Below are positions 54,615-64,000 of a stretch of DNA of 64,000 nucleotides, piece after piece. Source of the stretch: Ornithodoros turicata (taxonomy: Eukaryota > Arthropoda > Arachnida > Ixodida > Argasidae); NCBI RefSeq assembly GCF_037126465.1, contig NC_088202.1, forward strand, positions 119,178,123 through 119,242,122, given 5' to 3'. The position numbers and the translations under genes were made by a program. The notes beneath the pieces are model-generated. The model saw only the letters and a program-made list of their open reading frames with translations. It did no database searches and was not told the origin of the DNA. Position 1 is the stretch's first letter, and each line of letters opens with the position of its first letter.

Positions 54615-54800
54615 AAACAACAACAACAACTTTATTACGGGATGACGGCTGGGGAGTTTCATCCCCGGGGGCGATACTCTACCCCATTTCTGGTGGTGAT
54701 GCGGGGAATGAAATAATGAGCCCCTTCACAGTAAGGATCGAAGTCCTGTGGTGTCCAGGAAGGTGAAGAGAGCCTTGAGGGCAGAGCGTTGGAATGCAAA
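54615..54800 (-). mobile_element. LINE 3' end nested in the DNA element
   Basis: An AACAACAACAAC tail, then TTTATT (AATAAA on the minus strand), GGGGAGTTTCATCCC and GGGCGATACTCTACCCC, ATAATGAGCCCCTTC and GGGCAGAGCGTTGG. Same family as 1117-1310 and 11590-11680. Only the 3' UTR and last codons remain. Confidence 0.8.
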
Positions 54801-54938
54801 ATTTAGCAAAAATACGCAATCTTGATTCTTTTCCTGCGCCTTAGAAAGCAGCTTGAAACTAAAAAAAAAGGAACAATAGCGTAAAGAGCGGCGAGGAAGC
54901 AGACGAGCTGCTGATAATTGATCTTCACAATGAACCGT

Positions 54939-54979
54939 GAGACTGGGGAAAGTGTATTGTGTGTTGTTTCCCCAGTCTC
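54939..54979. repeat. 13-bp perfect hairpin
   Basis: GAGACTGGGGAAA (54939-54951) and its exact inverse (54967-54979) with a 15-base loop. Confidence 0.85.
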
Positions 54980-56001
54980 GGGGTTCGTTATGAAGAGCAA
55001 TATCTGTCTTCCATTGGGCTACACTTTGTGAACTAGTGCAAACGGTGCAAATTCCCGCATTCGATTCAGCGGAGGTGCAGCTTATGCACTACACTCGACC
55101 ATTCGATTGGAAAAAAGTACCACGGGAGTGCAGCACGAGTTCACGAAAATGCTACACCTTCTCCAACGTCCGTGCAACATTTCGTGCACCGTGGAGCAGA
55201 CGGCATGAGTAGTGTAGCTGTGGTTTTTGGCGATGTTTTATCATCGCTTTGGAGCATACTGGCAGTGGCAATCAACCTTGTCCGTGTCTGTTTTTACTCC
55301 TCGAGTCAACCTATGGACAATAATCGCTCAGAAAATCGTCTATGAGAAACTATCTGAGGCCTAACTTTTCTGTTCGATTGGGCTCAGTGTACTTTGCGCG
55401 ACACCAGCGCTGTCGTGCAAAGCGCTGTATTGCACTCCTTTATACTGCCCCTTGCACTTTTTCACGAATCGAAGACAGCTAATAGAACATGACGTGAATT
55501 TTCCTTGTATGACCACATAACTGAATCGCATGGAATATAGAACACATATGCAAAGCACAAAATGCACGCCTGAGCCAGGAAAAAAAAAGAAGTAAAACTT
55601 GCTTTCGCAACTGGCGGAAGTGAATCTCGCATTGTTTCACATTGGAAAACGAAGACACAAAACGCGCATTGAAACAAGCGTGCAAGCTTGCTTGCTTTCG
55701 AATGTTGTTAGGATGAGCCACCCCACGAGTTGTTGGCCCTTTGCTGAAGGGAATCTATAGTATTCCCGTGGTACGCTGGCCCAGTTTCGCTTCCAAATTC
55801 CCAGAAAAAGAAGAGAGGCAGCGGGAGTGACGTTGTTATCCGGTCTTACACATCCCTGCCGACTTGGGAGGGTGAGTTGACAGAGGTAACTCCCTCTTCG
55901 TGTTGTGTCTGTCCTTTCGTGTTCTCTAGTCTCGGGGTTTTACATTATGCGTCATCTTCACCAGCTCGCTTGCTTCCTAGCCATTTTTTCATTGTAACTC
56001 G
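54980..56001. other. Interior of DNA element, no gene recognised
   Basis: Frames of up to 80 codons only. Imperfect CGAGT...GTGCA words repeat at 55050-55200, reminiscent of the AGTGTCA segment. Confidence 0.35.
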
Positions 56002-56160
56002 CTACCCAAGCAGCACAATGTACTGAAAGTCGAGTGCAATAGGGGTGGACGGGTAGGTGGAAGACCTTGAACAGACTCTTGAAACTAAGGAACGTTGATA
56101 AGACACATACCGTCCACCCCTATTGCACTCGACTTTCAGTACATTGTGCTGCTTGGGTAG
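56002..56160. repeat. 51-bp perfect inverted repeat (hairpin)
   Basis: Arms 56002-56052 and 56110-56160 are exact reverse complements with a 57-base spacer. Perfect pairing over 51 bp in a region of otherwise decayed repeats implies recent origin or gene conversion. No flanking target duplication is evident. Confidence 0.93.
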
Positions 56161-56747
56161 TTGACTTGACCTAGTTTCGAAACGCAGGTACTGACATCAT
56201 GGAGTAACTCAATACGTTTTATGAAACTCCGCTTCCAGTAGAATGCTACTCTCGAGTTAACACCTACTCAACTTAACTCGGGAGTAGCACTCTTCATGCG
56301 TTGTAACGCAAAGTTATCTTAAAGAAGAGGGAGAAGGAAACCGGAAGGGGCAGGTGACCGTCTTTCTTCCACCGTATCTTGCATTACGGAGAACTGAGCT
56401 CCGCCGACAATTTTCGCCTGTCGAAACGGCGTTTTTCGCACTTTTTTTTCTTCCAACTATTACCAAAGCAGCAGGGAGTGTATTCTACAATGGTAGTGGT
56501 GTAAACCCGACGAGCGCCTTCTATTTCTGTCAAAGAAACGTGAGGTTGACTTGGCAAATTTCGGAGATCAATTTCGAAAATTCAATTTCACGGGAATTAA
56601 ATTGATAAAAGCCCTCAGAAGTAATGGAATAATGTCACCCGAGATAAACAGCGTTGACCCATAAATAGCGTTGACAGTTGACAGGTAAATTTTTAATACG
56701 ATTTCTTGTTTTTTCACATTAGGTGAAACACCCTTTATACAGGTAGT

Positions 56748-57797
56748 TCCACGAGAGTATGCCACTAAATTTCTAAAAATAGGTTTTACCTCAACAAACG
56801 ATAAACCTACTTGGAATACACTCATAAAGACTTTTGCTACAGATTCAGGCCGTTTGCATTCGCGTAACGCATTAATTAAGCTAATTTGCATAATTAAACT
56901 CTGAAAAATTGCCAAGCAAAGCAGCATTTTCTTCCTGAATTCAGAGGCCTATGAACGTAACACAATCCAATTCCAATCAAAATCACGTGTTTTTTTTACA
57001 AAAGTTCTACAAAAAAATGACAGCTGAGAATCAGTCGCTGAGGGAAGCATGCCCGGTGAAATATGCGTTTGCGGAACTCTTGGCTCCGCCCTTATCGGGG
57101 TGAAGTGGAAAGGAACGACACAGTTTTATTCCGATCGAGGGGAGGGGGGGGCGGAATATTTATTAGAAGAAAAGAAAAAAAAAACAGCCGGGGAAAGGTC
57201 AGCCAAACGAGACGTCGGCTTGCTATTCCAGAAATAAATAAATAAATTAATTAATTAAATTAAATAATAATTAAATACAAAGAAAAGAAAAGAAATAAAG
57301 AAAGAAATAGGAAGGAATAAGAAATCGATCGAGGGCCTTGTCGCGCAGCACGTGATTATCAGTGGCTGGCGGATGATGACAGACACATCGATAAGGGCGA
57401 ACGCGTGATTGTGGTGTGGTTGATTTTCTTCTTTCAGCGGAGGGAGGGTATTTGGACGGAGCCAACAGTTTCGCAAACGTAAACAGCAGCGAGCGCGCTT
57501 CGCCCAGCGACTGTTTTTCGCCTGTTAAATTTTTCTCGAAATTTTGTGAAAAATCCCGTGATTTTAATTGGGATAGTGTGTTATGGCTATAGCCTTCCGA
57601 ATTCAGGAAGAAAAGTGCTGCCTTTACTTGGCAATTTCTCGAGCTTAATTATTCAAATTAAGTTTGCGTAACATGGATGCAAACGACCTCAATCCGTGGG
57701 AAAAGTCTGGATGAGTGTATTCCAAGTAGTTTTATTATTTTTTAGGTAAAACCTATTTTTAGGAATTTAGTGACATCCTCTCGTGGAACACCCTGTA
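56748..57797. mobile_element. 1.05-kb foldback-type DNA element
   Basis: The left end AGGTAGTTCCACGAGAG and the right end, in reverse, AGGGTGTTCCACGAGAGG start inverted arms of about 340 bp (56748-57090 against 57440-57797), sharing CCACTAAATTxCTAAAAATA, GGTTTTACCT, TTACGTTTGCG and CTGTTGGCTCCG-like blocks. A LINE 3' end interrupts the centre. The element directly abuts the one ending at 56742. Confidence 0.78.
57112..57255 (-). mobile_element. LINE 3' end nested in the foldback element
   Basis: The minus strand shows GGAATAGCAAGCCGACG (GAGTAGCAAGCCGGC in the copy at 6600) and an AATAAATATTCCGCCCCCCC end. An A/T tetranucleotide run (57235-57270) follows. Same 3' UTR as 6565 and 13890. Confidence 0.65.
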
Positions 57798-57863
57798 TAT
57801 ACATATACAAAGGGAAAGTAGCCGTAGCTCTGTGGCTGCACGTGGAGAATATGTTTATAAGTT

Positions 57864-57939
57864 GATCGTGCCATCCAAGCCGACGACGGCCGTTTCGTCC
57901 TTGCGACTCATCAGCCAGGTGCTGGGAAGTGACACGATC
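57864..57939 (-). ncRNA. Hammerhead-like RNA motif, copy 1
   Basis: The minus strand has an outer 7-bp helix GATCGTG/CACGATC, a CCAG-CAC-CTGG hairpin, CTGATGA, a GTC-GCAAG-GAC stem, GAAA, then a GGCCG-TCGT-CGGCT hairpin. CUGANGA and GAAA around a three-base-pair stem II are the hammerhead core. The extra hairpin between GAAA and the closing helix and the lack of a clean cleavage triplet are not canonical. Confidence 0.5.
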
Positions 57940-57964
57940 TTGGGTCAGCACAAACCGTGTGTCC

Positions 57965-58641
57965 CAGCGAGACATCAGTGATATTCACCTAATAAAGCTA
58001 GGGCAGTACCTTGGGTCAGAAGCGCCGAACAATATCGCGGAGATCCGCATCAGCCGCGTGAAGAACATCATCACCGTCGACGGAGGAGTAAACAAATTTC
58101 TCGGGCTTTCACCCCTCGGCACAATTCCAGTGAACGTCTTCCTCCCAGCGTAACGAAACAGCACGGTGGGTGTTATACGCGTATCTGACAAGTCTCTGAG
58201 CGACAGTGACCTGAACAACAGACTCCGTTCGTTCGTCCCGTCACTGACATCCGACGTCTTGGTCGACAGGGTGTATCTGTGAGAATATCCTCCGCATTTG
58301 GGCCTCTGCCGAGTTCCATCAACATCGGAACTGTCAAGTGCGCCGTAAGTGAATACAAACCCAAACCCTTACAGTGCCTCAAGTGCAATCGTTTTCATCA
58401 CGTGAATGCCACTTATTCGCGTTGCTCTGGAGAGCATGATGTGAGCATGCGTAACAGTGAAAACTCTGTGAAGTGCTCAAACTGTGGTAAAAGTCACTCC
58501 GAGACTGACATTCAGTGCTCCATCAAGTTGCTTGATGGAGCGCTGACTGAAACTGCAGCCCACCGCTACGGATTCAAGAACCACGTCACCTCTAGAGAGG
58601 CACGCAAAGCGCTGCGGGAAAATAAGAAAACTGTGGAGTAG
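57965..58641 (+). pseudogene. LINE ORF1 (gag-like, zinc knuckles)
   Basis: The first part reads DIHLIKLGQYLGSEAPNNIA and LGTIPVNVFLPA, then a stop and frame change near 58153. From 58279 it reads VKCAVSEYKPKPLQCLKCNR with one knuckle (CLKCNRFHHVNATYSRC from 58374) and a second CSNCGKSHSETDIQC near 58478. The C-terminus is basic (SREARKALRENKKTVE), stop at 58639-58641. RNA-binding nucleocapsid-like role is known for the family. Confidence 0.83.
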
Positions 58642-59130
58642 GAAAGCAAGCATGCACATCCACCCCGAAAAGAGTCTACCATCGAAAGGATAAAGGAGCC
58701 TCCTCCGCACACCAACGATTCGAAATCTTCCTAGGGTGATAAAGTCAAAACTGCTAGCCGGAACCAAGAAGCCGTAAAGGCTACCAGAGTATCTGTCTGT
58801 ACAGCCGTGCAGAGCACCTCAACAGGGGCACGCACTACAGGAGTCGACGAGAGGCAGATGCCCCATGTATTGTCCCACAACTGATGCAGAGACCCCAAAC
58901 CAACCAGCGCCCGCCACCTATGGCGACATTAATCGACATTGCATTCAGCGTCCGGGAGGCGACACGCAGGAGTGCTCCTGCAAACGTCAGGACTCAGGGA
59001 CTTCCTGTCCTTCCACCTACCTCTCGAACACATGTTGACAACGTCTTTAGGCGTAAGCGTTGAAAAATTCTTCCCAACCCTGGGGGAACATGAACCCTTT
59101 TGGTCCAACGTGAAACCAAGACCAGAGGCG
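58642..59130 (+). other. ORF1-ORF2 junction region of LINE
   Basis: Proline- and lysine-rich remains in several frames (about 58660-58860), then a frame (58939-59502) that opens before the endonuclease; the ORF2 start cannot be fixed. Confidence 0.45.
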
Positions 59131-59720
59131 AACGAATCGAAGCGCGGGACAGCCGCGATTGTGCAATGGGATTGCAAAGGCCTCAGAGGAAAACTGCTAG
59201 AAATCAAACGTTTCCTCAACAAACAGCAGATTCCCCTGCATGCTTGCGATAAGCGAATCAGGGTTACCCGAATCCTCCAGTATCCAAGGGTTTTCCCAGC
59301 CATTTGCGATGCACTGTTTGTGAGAAATGCCCATCCTCAGTGTGAAATAGTCCTACAGGACCCCTGCTGTGAAAACGCTGAATTTGTTGCAGTGAAAGTG
59401 ACCATTCAGAATATATCAGTGACCATCGGCTCTGTGTACACTAGGCCCGGGAAACTTGTGAAAGAACAGCTCTCCCAGTGGCTATCTCGTTTACGAGACT
59501 AATTCCTTCAACACATAATCATTTGCAGGGATTTCAACGCTCACCATGATCTGTGGGGTAGCATACTCCATCATCCAGAAGGGGCAAAGAAATTGCACAA
59601 GCTGTGGACACCCTCGACCTCACAATGGCAAATACAGGCTCCCCAACCTTCTTCAGACCTTCTAACGCTTCTAGTGCTATCGACATCACCACTGTTTACC
59701 AGATCTGCAAGTAAACTGGC
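59131..59720 (+). pseudogene. LINE ORF2 APE-type endonuclease
   Basis: AIVQWDCKGLRGKLLEIKRF (N-terminal WNCRG block, with Asn changed to Asp), then after loss of the central segment VRNAHPQCEIVLQDPCCENA and ISVTIGSVYTRPGKL. A stop at 59500-59502 precedes ICRDFNAHHDLWG (about 59520-59560; the usual GDFN has become RDFN). Catalytic residues are lost, so target nicking would fail. Confidence 0.8.
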
Positions 59721-60299
59721 AAGTAAGCCCAGACACCACGGGAAGCGACTATTTTCCCTTTTTTGTGGTGTTGCCTACGCTACGCATACAGCACCCACGA
59801 CCTCAGCGTTCCTGCTGCTATTTAATCCACTGATGCCGTTTCTATCGCTCGTGTAGAACACACTTGAATCTGATATTGCGGCCGCTATCCAGTACAGCAT
59901 GTCTGCAGCTTCCCGCGCAGCCTCAATACGAAGCAACGACCAGGTCCCAACCTTAAATTTTTCAACATCTCTGCTGCCAGAAGAAAAGCATAAAGACTGC
60001 TCAGACAAAACCCCATTAGAGCTAACCTAATCAAGTCCCACAGAGTCTCTGCCGTCTATAAAACGCTATGTGATAACCTTGCGAAGACATCAGTGGAAAG
60101 TCTTCTGCTCCTCATTAGACCCCCACATGCCAGGGGCACGGATATAGAGGGTAGTAGAAAAACTCAGCAGTACCCATCGCGAGAAACGACCTTTACAGGG
60201 TTTCGCCCTAAAACACGGAATTACAATTCTGCAAGCTGCGCACTTGTTTGTGGAAACTTTCTGCCCGGCGCGGCCTCTGCAAACAAGTAAGCAGAGCAC

Positions 60300-61195
60300 A
60301 GTTGTCTCGGACCATCCACTAGAGCCATCTCTCACTAGACAGGAGCTACTTGCCGCCCTCCACAAATGCCCCCCACGCAGCACTCCGGGACTTGACGGCG
60401 TGTCGTGCCAGGCACTTAAAAATCTGTCAACACAAGCACAACCTACTACATCTGTTCAATGATGTGTAGAGCTCCGGCATCATCCCTCAAGCTTGGAAGC
60501 ATGCCATAATCGCGGTATTCTCAAGCCAGGAAAACCTTCCATGCAACCTTCCTCCTAACGCCCAGTATCGCTTACCTCCTGCATGGTCAAACTAATGAAG
60601 AGATTGGTGCAGGCAAGGCTTCATTGGGACCCAGAAGAGCACTCCATACTGCCCAGCATCATAACTGGTTTCCGTCGTAAAATGGCCACAGCAGACAGCC
60701 TCATTGAACTTGTCGCCGCAGCCGACAGCGCAAAGAAGAGTGGCCTCGCTCTCCTCGCTGCGTTCATTGACGCTGAAGAAAGCTTTTGACAACGTCACAA
60801 AGGAAGTCGTGGCCACAAGCCTGCGAGACATAAAAAAAAAATAAAGAAGAAACAGGCAGAACCCTCAACTTCATCGTCGGCTTCTTAACCGGCCGGACAG
60901 CGCACTCACAGAGTGCTGCTCGGGCATTGTCAAAGTCGAACTAGGGAGAACCCGGTTGGGCTACCACAGGGGAGTGCGCTAAGCCTGTTTCTATTCGACA
61001 TAGTGTTGGCAGGACTCCCTCATGCTATCCCTGATCGGATTTCAAAGGCGAACCTCACTATATGCGCAGACGACCTTACCATCACGACCGCTGGAAGTCG
61101 AATTGTACAAATAAATCCCCAGCAAACAGCCCTCGATAGGACAAAAGACTACCTGGACTCGGTCGGGCTCACCATTTCGGCCGTAAAAGCATAGT
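60300..61195 (+). pseudogene. LINE ORF2 reverse transcriptase
   Basis: Readable pieces in shifting frames are TPGLDGVSCQALKNL near 60385, ILPSIITGFRRKMATADSLI near 60650, LLAAFIDAEESFDNV (first Asp block) near 60750, VGLPQGSALSLFLFDIVLAG near 60955 and ICADDLTI near 61060 (YADD has become CADD). VGLTISAVKA ends at a stop at 61192-61194. Confidence 0.82.
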
Positions 61196-61849
61196 ACATG
61201 ATCGTTAACAAAAAAATGAAGAAAGGACCCGGCCACGCCCAATATAGACGTCACAAAAATTGCAAGAGTTCGGAAACAACGAGTATTGAGCCTTGTTCTA
61301 GATGACCAGCTCTCGGGCAAACCACAAGCACCAGCTCTCGCCTCCGCTGTTTTGCACTAGCAGAATGCGCAGAGAAGACTCTGCGGGACAGCCTGGGGCT
61401 CTTCGTCGCGAGCACAACTTCAAGTTCGCAACGCACTTACAGACTCCAGAATTCTGTACGTCGTCCCCTTTTCTCAGCCCAATGAACCAAGAATGCAAAC
61501 GCTGAAGCGAATACATCGTGGGGGCCTCAAAGTATCACTTGGTTTCCCGCAGGCTGCTATAGCAACACCTCAACACTGAAAGCATCCGGAGCTCTCCTTC
61601 CCCGCTTTGCTGCAACCGCGACACTCCTCCACCAGTTCGTCCAGCTGAGAAGAACACAACCAAGAGCAGATGTCTCGTCTAAAATCCCATATAGGCATTC
61701 TCGCTTCGTCAACCTATTCCATACTTTCTCCCGCCTTGCGGTACCTCTCCTTACTGCACCCACACCAACAGCTCCCTAGCTAATTCGACAACTAATGTGT
61801 AACACCTCAATTCCGCTCCTGCATCGAAAGAACACCATCTCAGCAGTAG
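61196..61849 (+). pseudogene. LINE ORF2 thumb/linker (heavily decayed)
   Basis: Frames shift several times. A thumb-like LVLDDQLSGK stretch near 61290 and a LVSRRLL-like block are barely recognisable between the RT and RNase H domains. Confidence 0.5.
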
Positions 61850-62720
61850 TTGCAAAATGCATCGCCACTGACTTCATCGAAACCAACTACGGATGGCTCA
61901 GTTTTTCTAGGCTACCATTCAAGCACGGCAACATATCACATTCCCTCTCTCGACAGGTCCTGGAACGCTCGCCTCACAGATCTGGTCTCATCGTCAACTG
62001 CAGAATTAGTAGCAATACTTCAAGCCCTCGCCGGACTGGAATCTATCCCTCCGCATCGGACAGTACGAGTATTACTGACAGACTCACGCTCAGCACTCCT
62101 TCGAGTACAGCATCCTGCTACAGAAAATCTACTAGCATGGACTGTCCGGAACATGTTGAACGTCCTGGAACAGCCCACAGAAACATAACGCTCCAATGGA
62201 TTCCTTCCCACGTGGGCATACATGGCAGTTAAAAAGCTGATGTACTGGCGTCAGCGGCCCACAACCACGCAGCAACACTTCAGGCACCTGCGGATACAAA
62301 CGCAACTAGTCAGTAACTAACTAACAATAAGTAACTACACTCGGTCAATCCACATTCTGATCGTCAACACCACTACCCATAGCTCACCCCCCTTGCCCTA
62401 CCAATGGCCTCTCAAGAAGGCAATCCACGGATGAGAACAGGAAGTGCATTTACCCGAGCGTTCCTCTACAAAATCGGGAAGGTAGACACCTTTCTGAGAC
62501 ACCTGTGGAGCAACTTGAGATATACAGTATATCCCGTTGGGCTGCAGGAGTCACCACAAAGAAAGAACCTCGCTTCTCCGACAGCTCCAGACCATGGGCA
62601 TCTCAGTGACCTCCGTGAAGGATATCATCTACCTTACAGCGTCATGTACAACTGGACGCAAGTTACGCCATCTTCTCCTCCGATACCTGGAGGACACTGT
62701 ACCCAAGTGAATCACAGTAA
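61850..62720 (+). pseudogene. LINE ORF2 RNase H and C-terminus
   Basis: RNase H: TDGSVFLGYHSS (first Asp), SSSTAELVAILQALAGL (Glu), VRVLLTDSRSALLRVQ (second Asp) and, in another frame, ITLQWIPSHVGIHGS followed by a stop at the expected Asn-containing motif. Then MRTGSAFTRAFLYKIGKVD leads to the tail region, whose cysteines are scrambled by frameshifts. Confidence 0.82.
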
Positions 62721-62841
62721 TTCAACCTCCTTAACCCCATTCTCCCCCATCTCTTCTCCCCTTCTCAACTCCCTCCCCAGGGAAACGAAACGTTCCGCCA
62801 AAACGCCTCGTTTTCTCTTCCACACTTACGATCCCTCCCCG

Positions 62842-62920
62842 GATCGTGTCACTCCCCTGTGTCAGGCTGATGAGTCCCAAACAGGACGAAATGGCCTATC
62901 TCGGCTGGGATGGCACGTTC
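62842..62920 (+). ncRNA. Hammerhead-like RNA motif, copy 2
   Basis: The same layout as 57864-57939 in opposite orientation: outer GATCGTG/CACGTTC (6 of 7 pairs), a CCTG-TGT-CAGG hairpin (both arms changed relative to copy 1, pairing kept), CTGATGA (62867-62873), a GTCC-CAAACA-GGAC stem, GAAA (62888-62891) and a GGCC-TATCTC-GGCT hairpin. The stem II loop block resembles that of well-known animal hammerheads. Cleavage triplet unclear. Confidence 0.55.
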
Positions 62921-63055
62921 AACGTATAAACATATTCTCCAAGCGCAGCCCCAGAGCTCCGGCTACTTTCTTTTTGTATATGCACTTTCGTCTTACTTTT
63001 TTTCTTACTTTGCATTAAACATATCCCCCCATGCACCTTCTGTCTTGTACTGCGG

Positions 63056-63225
63056 CCCCCACAGGTCTCGCTCTCACCATGGAATACTGATGTCTCGCTG
63101 ACGCACGGCTTCGTCTGTGCCATACAGAACAAAAAGTGGACGAACTGAAGAAAAAAGCACGTATAACCGTAAAGCGCCTGGAGAAACCGGTGGACGTCAG
63201 GAACTCCACAAACGTTTGAATACTC
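63056..63225 (+). other. Possible exon with coiled-coil coding (weak)
   Basis: A pyrimidine-rich acceptor-like CTGCGGCCCCCACAG (to 63064) precedes a segment whose frames read NTDVSLTHGFVCAIQ and, one frame away, EQKVDELKKKARITVKRLEK. The latter resembles the coiled-coil that follows THAP domains in arthropod proteins. Frameshifted, so at best a pseudogene. Confidence 0.2.
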
Positions 63226-64000
63226 CGGGCCTATACCACTGCAGTCAGTTTTAAAATTGTTTCGAATGTCATTGTAGCTCCCGATACATCTTTAAGGGGG
63301 CATTCCGTCAATGAGACTGAGTGTAGTAGATGCGCTTCGTATTGAGCTAAATAGGTGATTTAGTGTCTTCATCTTTTTGTGGCACAATTGTCAAAAGTGA
63401 CGACTTCGAAATGGGGAACACTGTCACTGGACACAAACAACACGAGGGTGCTAGTGTGCCATTAGTACCGCAATGATGTAGCGCGGGGGGTCCCTTCCAC
63501 CGGGACGCACTACATCGAAGCCCAAATTCTTGTAATGGCTTCTGGCATTGTTATTTTGACGTTGCACTGGGATTCGCTGTCGTTTCCTTCAGAGCACATG
63601 CAAACTGTGACATCAACCGAGGTTTTGAAGTAGGTACGTTTTGACGCATGCCGTATTGGATCAATATATTCACCTTACTCACGAATTTTAAATTTTAGGC
63701 ACGACACGTGCAATAATACACACAAATACAACTGAGCCACTGCTATGGGGTGGTGCACTTGTGCTAGTGTGCCATGTGCGTGCACAGTGTACCAGTTTCC
63801 TAATTTTTCAGGAAAGGGCACCTATTGAGAAATTGTATCAGGCACATGTTTTTTTTTTCCCTCTTTGTCCCTCCTTTTTTTTAGAGGAAGTGTGCCCTCT
63901 GCGCGGTCATGCGCTGTGACATCATTTTTTTCGATTTCTACATTTCTGTCACGCATATACTACTTATGGGATGATAATCTTATGCATAGATGTAGAGGTG
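63226..64000. other. No gene recognised
   Basis: ATGTAGCGCGGGGGGTCCC and GGGACGCACTACAT (63475-63514) form a small stem. Otherwise nothing is recognisable to the end of the window. Confidence 0.35.

Larger units (their letters stand above)
53297..56742. mobile_element. 3.4-kb DNA element with very long inverted ends
   Basis: The left end CAGGGTGTTTCACCTAACAT and the right end, in reverse, AGGGTGTTTCACCTAATGTG begin imperfect inverted repeats traceable for 200 bp and probably over 300 bp (53297-53640 against 56395-56742). Matching inner words include AAATTGAATTTTC, GTCAAGTCAAC and CGAAAA. The interior has no transposase. It carries AGTGTCA-rich DNA (53810-53930), a LINE 3' end (54615-54800) and a 51-bp hairpin (56002-56160). 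TATA sits at both edges; superfamily not assigned. Confidence 0.75.
57965..62990 (+). mobile_element. Nearly full-length I-type LINE (decayed)
   Basis: In order on the plus strand: gag-like ORF1 with two zinc knuckles, APE endonuclease, RT, RNase H and Cys/His-like tail, then a 3' UTR that includes a hammerhead-like motif (62842-62920). The domain set RT plus RNase H with a CCHC ORF1 is that of the I superfamily of non-LTR retrotransposons, which copy their RNA at a nicked target. Length is about 5 kb. Frameshifts occur in every domain, so it is inactive. Ends are approximate and no target duplication was found. Confidence 0.85.

Noticed and set aside
1..64000. Search for a CRISPR array, bacterial defence island, phage or operon-like cluster
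   Set aside because: No regularly spaced direct repeats, no tight gene clusters and no ribosome binding sites; the transposon content is eukaryotic.

Overview
This is eukaryotic, gene-poor, repeat-dense DNA, most likely from an arthropod and probably a tick. The reasons are the many 5'-truncated non-LTR retrotransposons whose reverse transcriptase is followed by an RNase H domain and a C-terminal Cys/His tail, two Ty3/gypsy remnants, a Penelope-like element with a GIY-YIG end, several DNA-transposon families with recognisable target-site duplications, and long AT-rich stretches without coding potential. There are no operons, Shine-Dalgarno sites or bacterial genes. The tick assignment is an inference from the look of the repeats and was not tested by a search. 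No complete host gene is visible. The best host-like coding signal is one THAP-type zinc-finger exon near 23.3 kb on the minus strand.

Layout. 0-6 kb: LINE 3' fragments, an inverted dispersed-repeat pair (about 2.6-2.9 and 4.3-4.5 kb), a 54-bp perfect hairpin at 3.3-3.5 kb and microsatellites. 6-10.5 kb: a three-layer transposon nest. A plus-strand LINE is split by a minus-strand LINE bounded by an 11-bp target duplication, and that LINE is itself interrupted by two hAT-like elements with TAACGCGTTAC-type ends. 11-19 kb: more LINE remnants, including a mariner-like element with TA duplications nested in a LINE and itself carrying a LINE fragment. 17.7-19.3 kb: a dispersed repeat carrying two dated insertions; its intact second copy lies at 42.7-43.5 kb. 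21-26 kb: a Penelope-like element with a minimal hammerhead motif, a MITE with CAGGGTGTCTACC ends, the THAP exon, and two piggyBac-like (TTAA) MITEs. 27.7-32 kb: a degenerate Ty3/gypsy element (gag, protease, RT, RNase H, integrase) on the minus strand. 33-39 kb: mostly unassigned DNA. 39.2-39.9 kb: a second gypsy integrase tail. 44-48.3 kb: LINE remnants, one split by a third hAT copy. 49.5-50.4 kb: a LINE RT of another clade beside a Penelope-type end. 53.3-57.8 kb: two abutting DNA elements with very long terminal inverted repeats. 57.9-63 kb: a nearly full-length but heavily frameshifted I-type LINE (gag-like ORF1, endonuclease, RT, RNase H), bracketed by two inverted copies of a hammerhead-like RNA motif.

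The window is therefore best read as transposon stratigraphy. Few parts work together today; most coding pieces are pseudogenes. The most informative signals are nested insertions whose flanks rejoin in frame, paired copies that act as empty sites for each other, long perfect hairpins, and two classes of hammerhead-like self-cleaving RNA candidates tied to retroelement ends.
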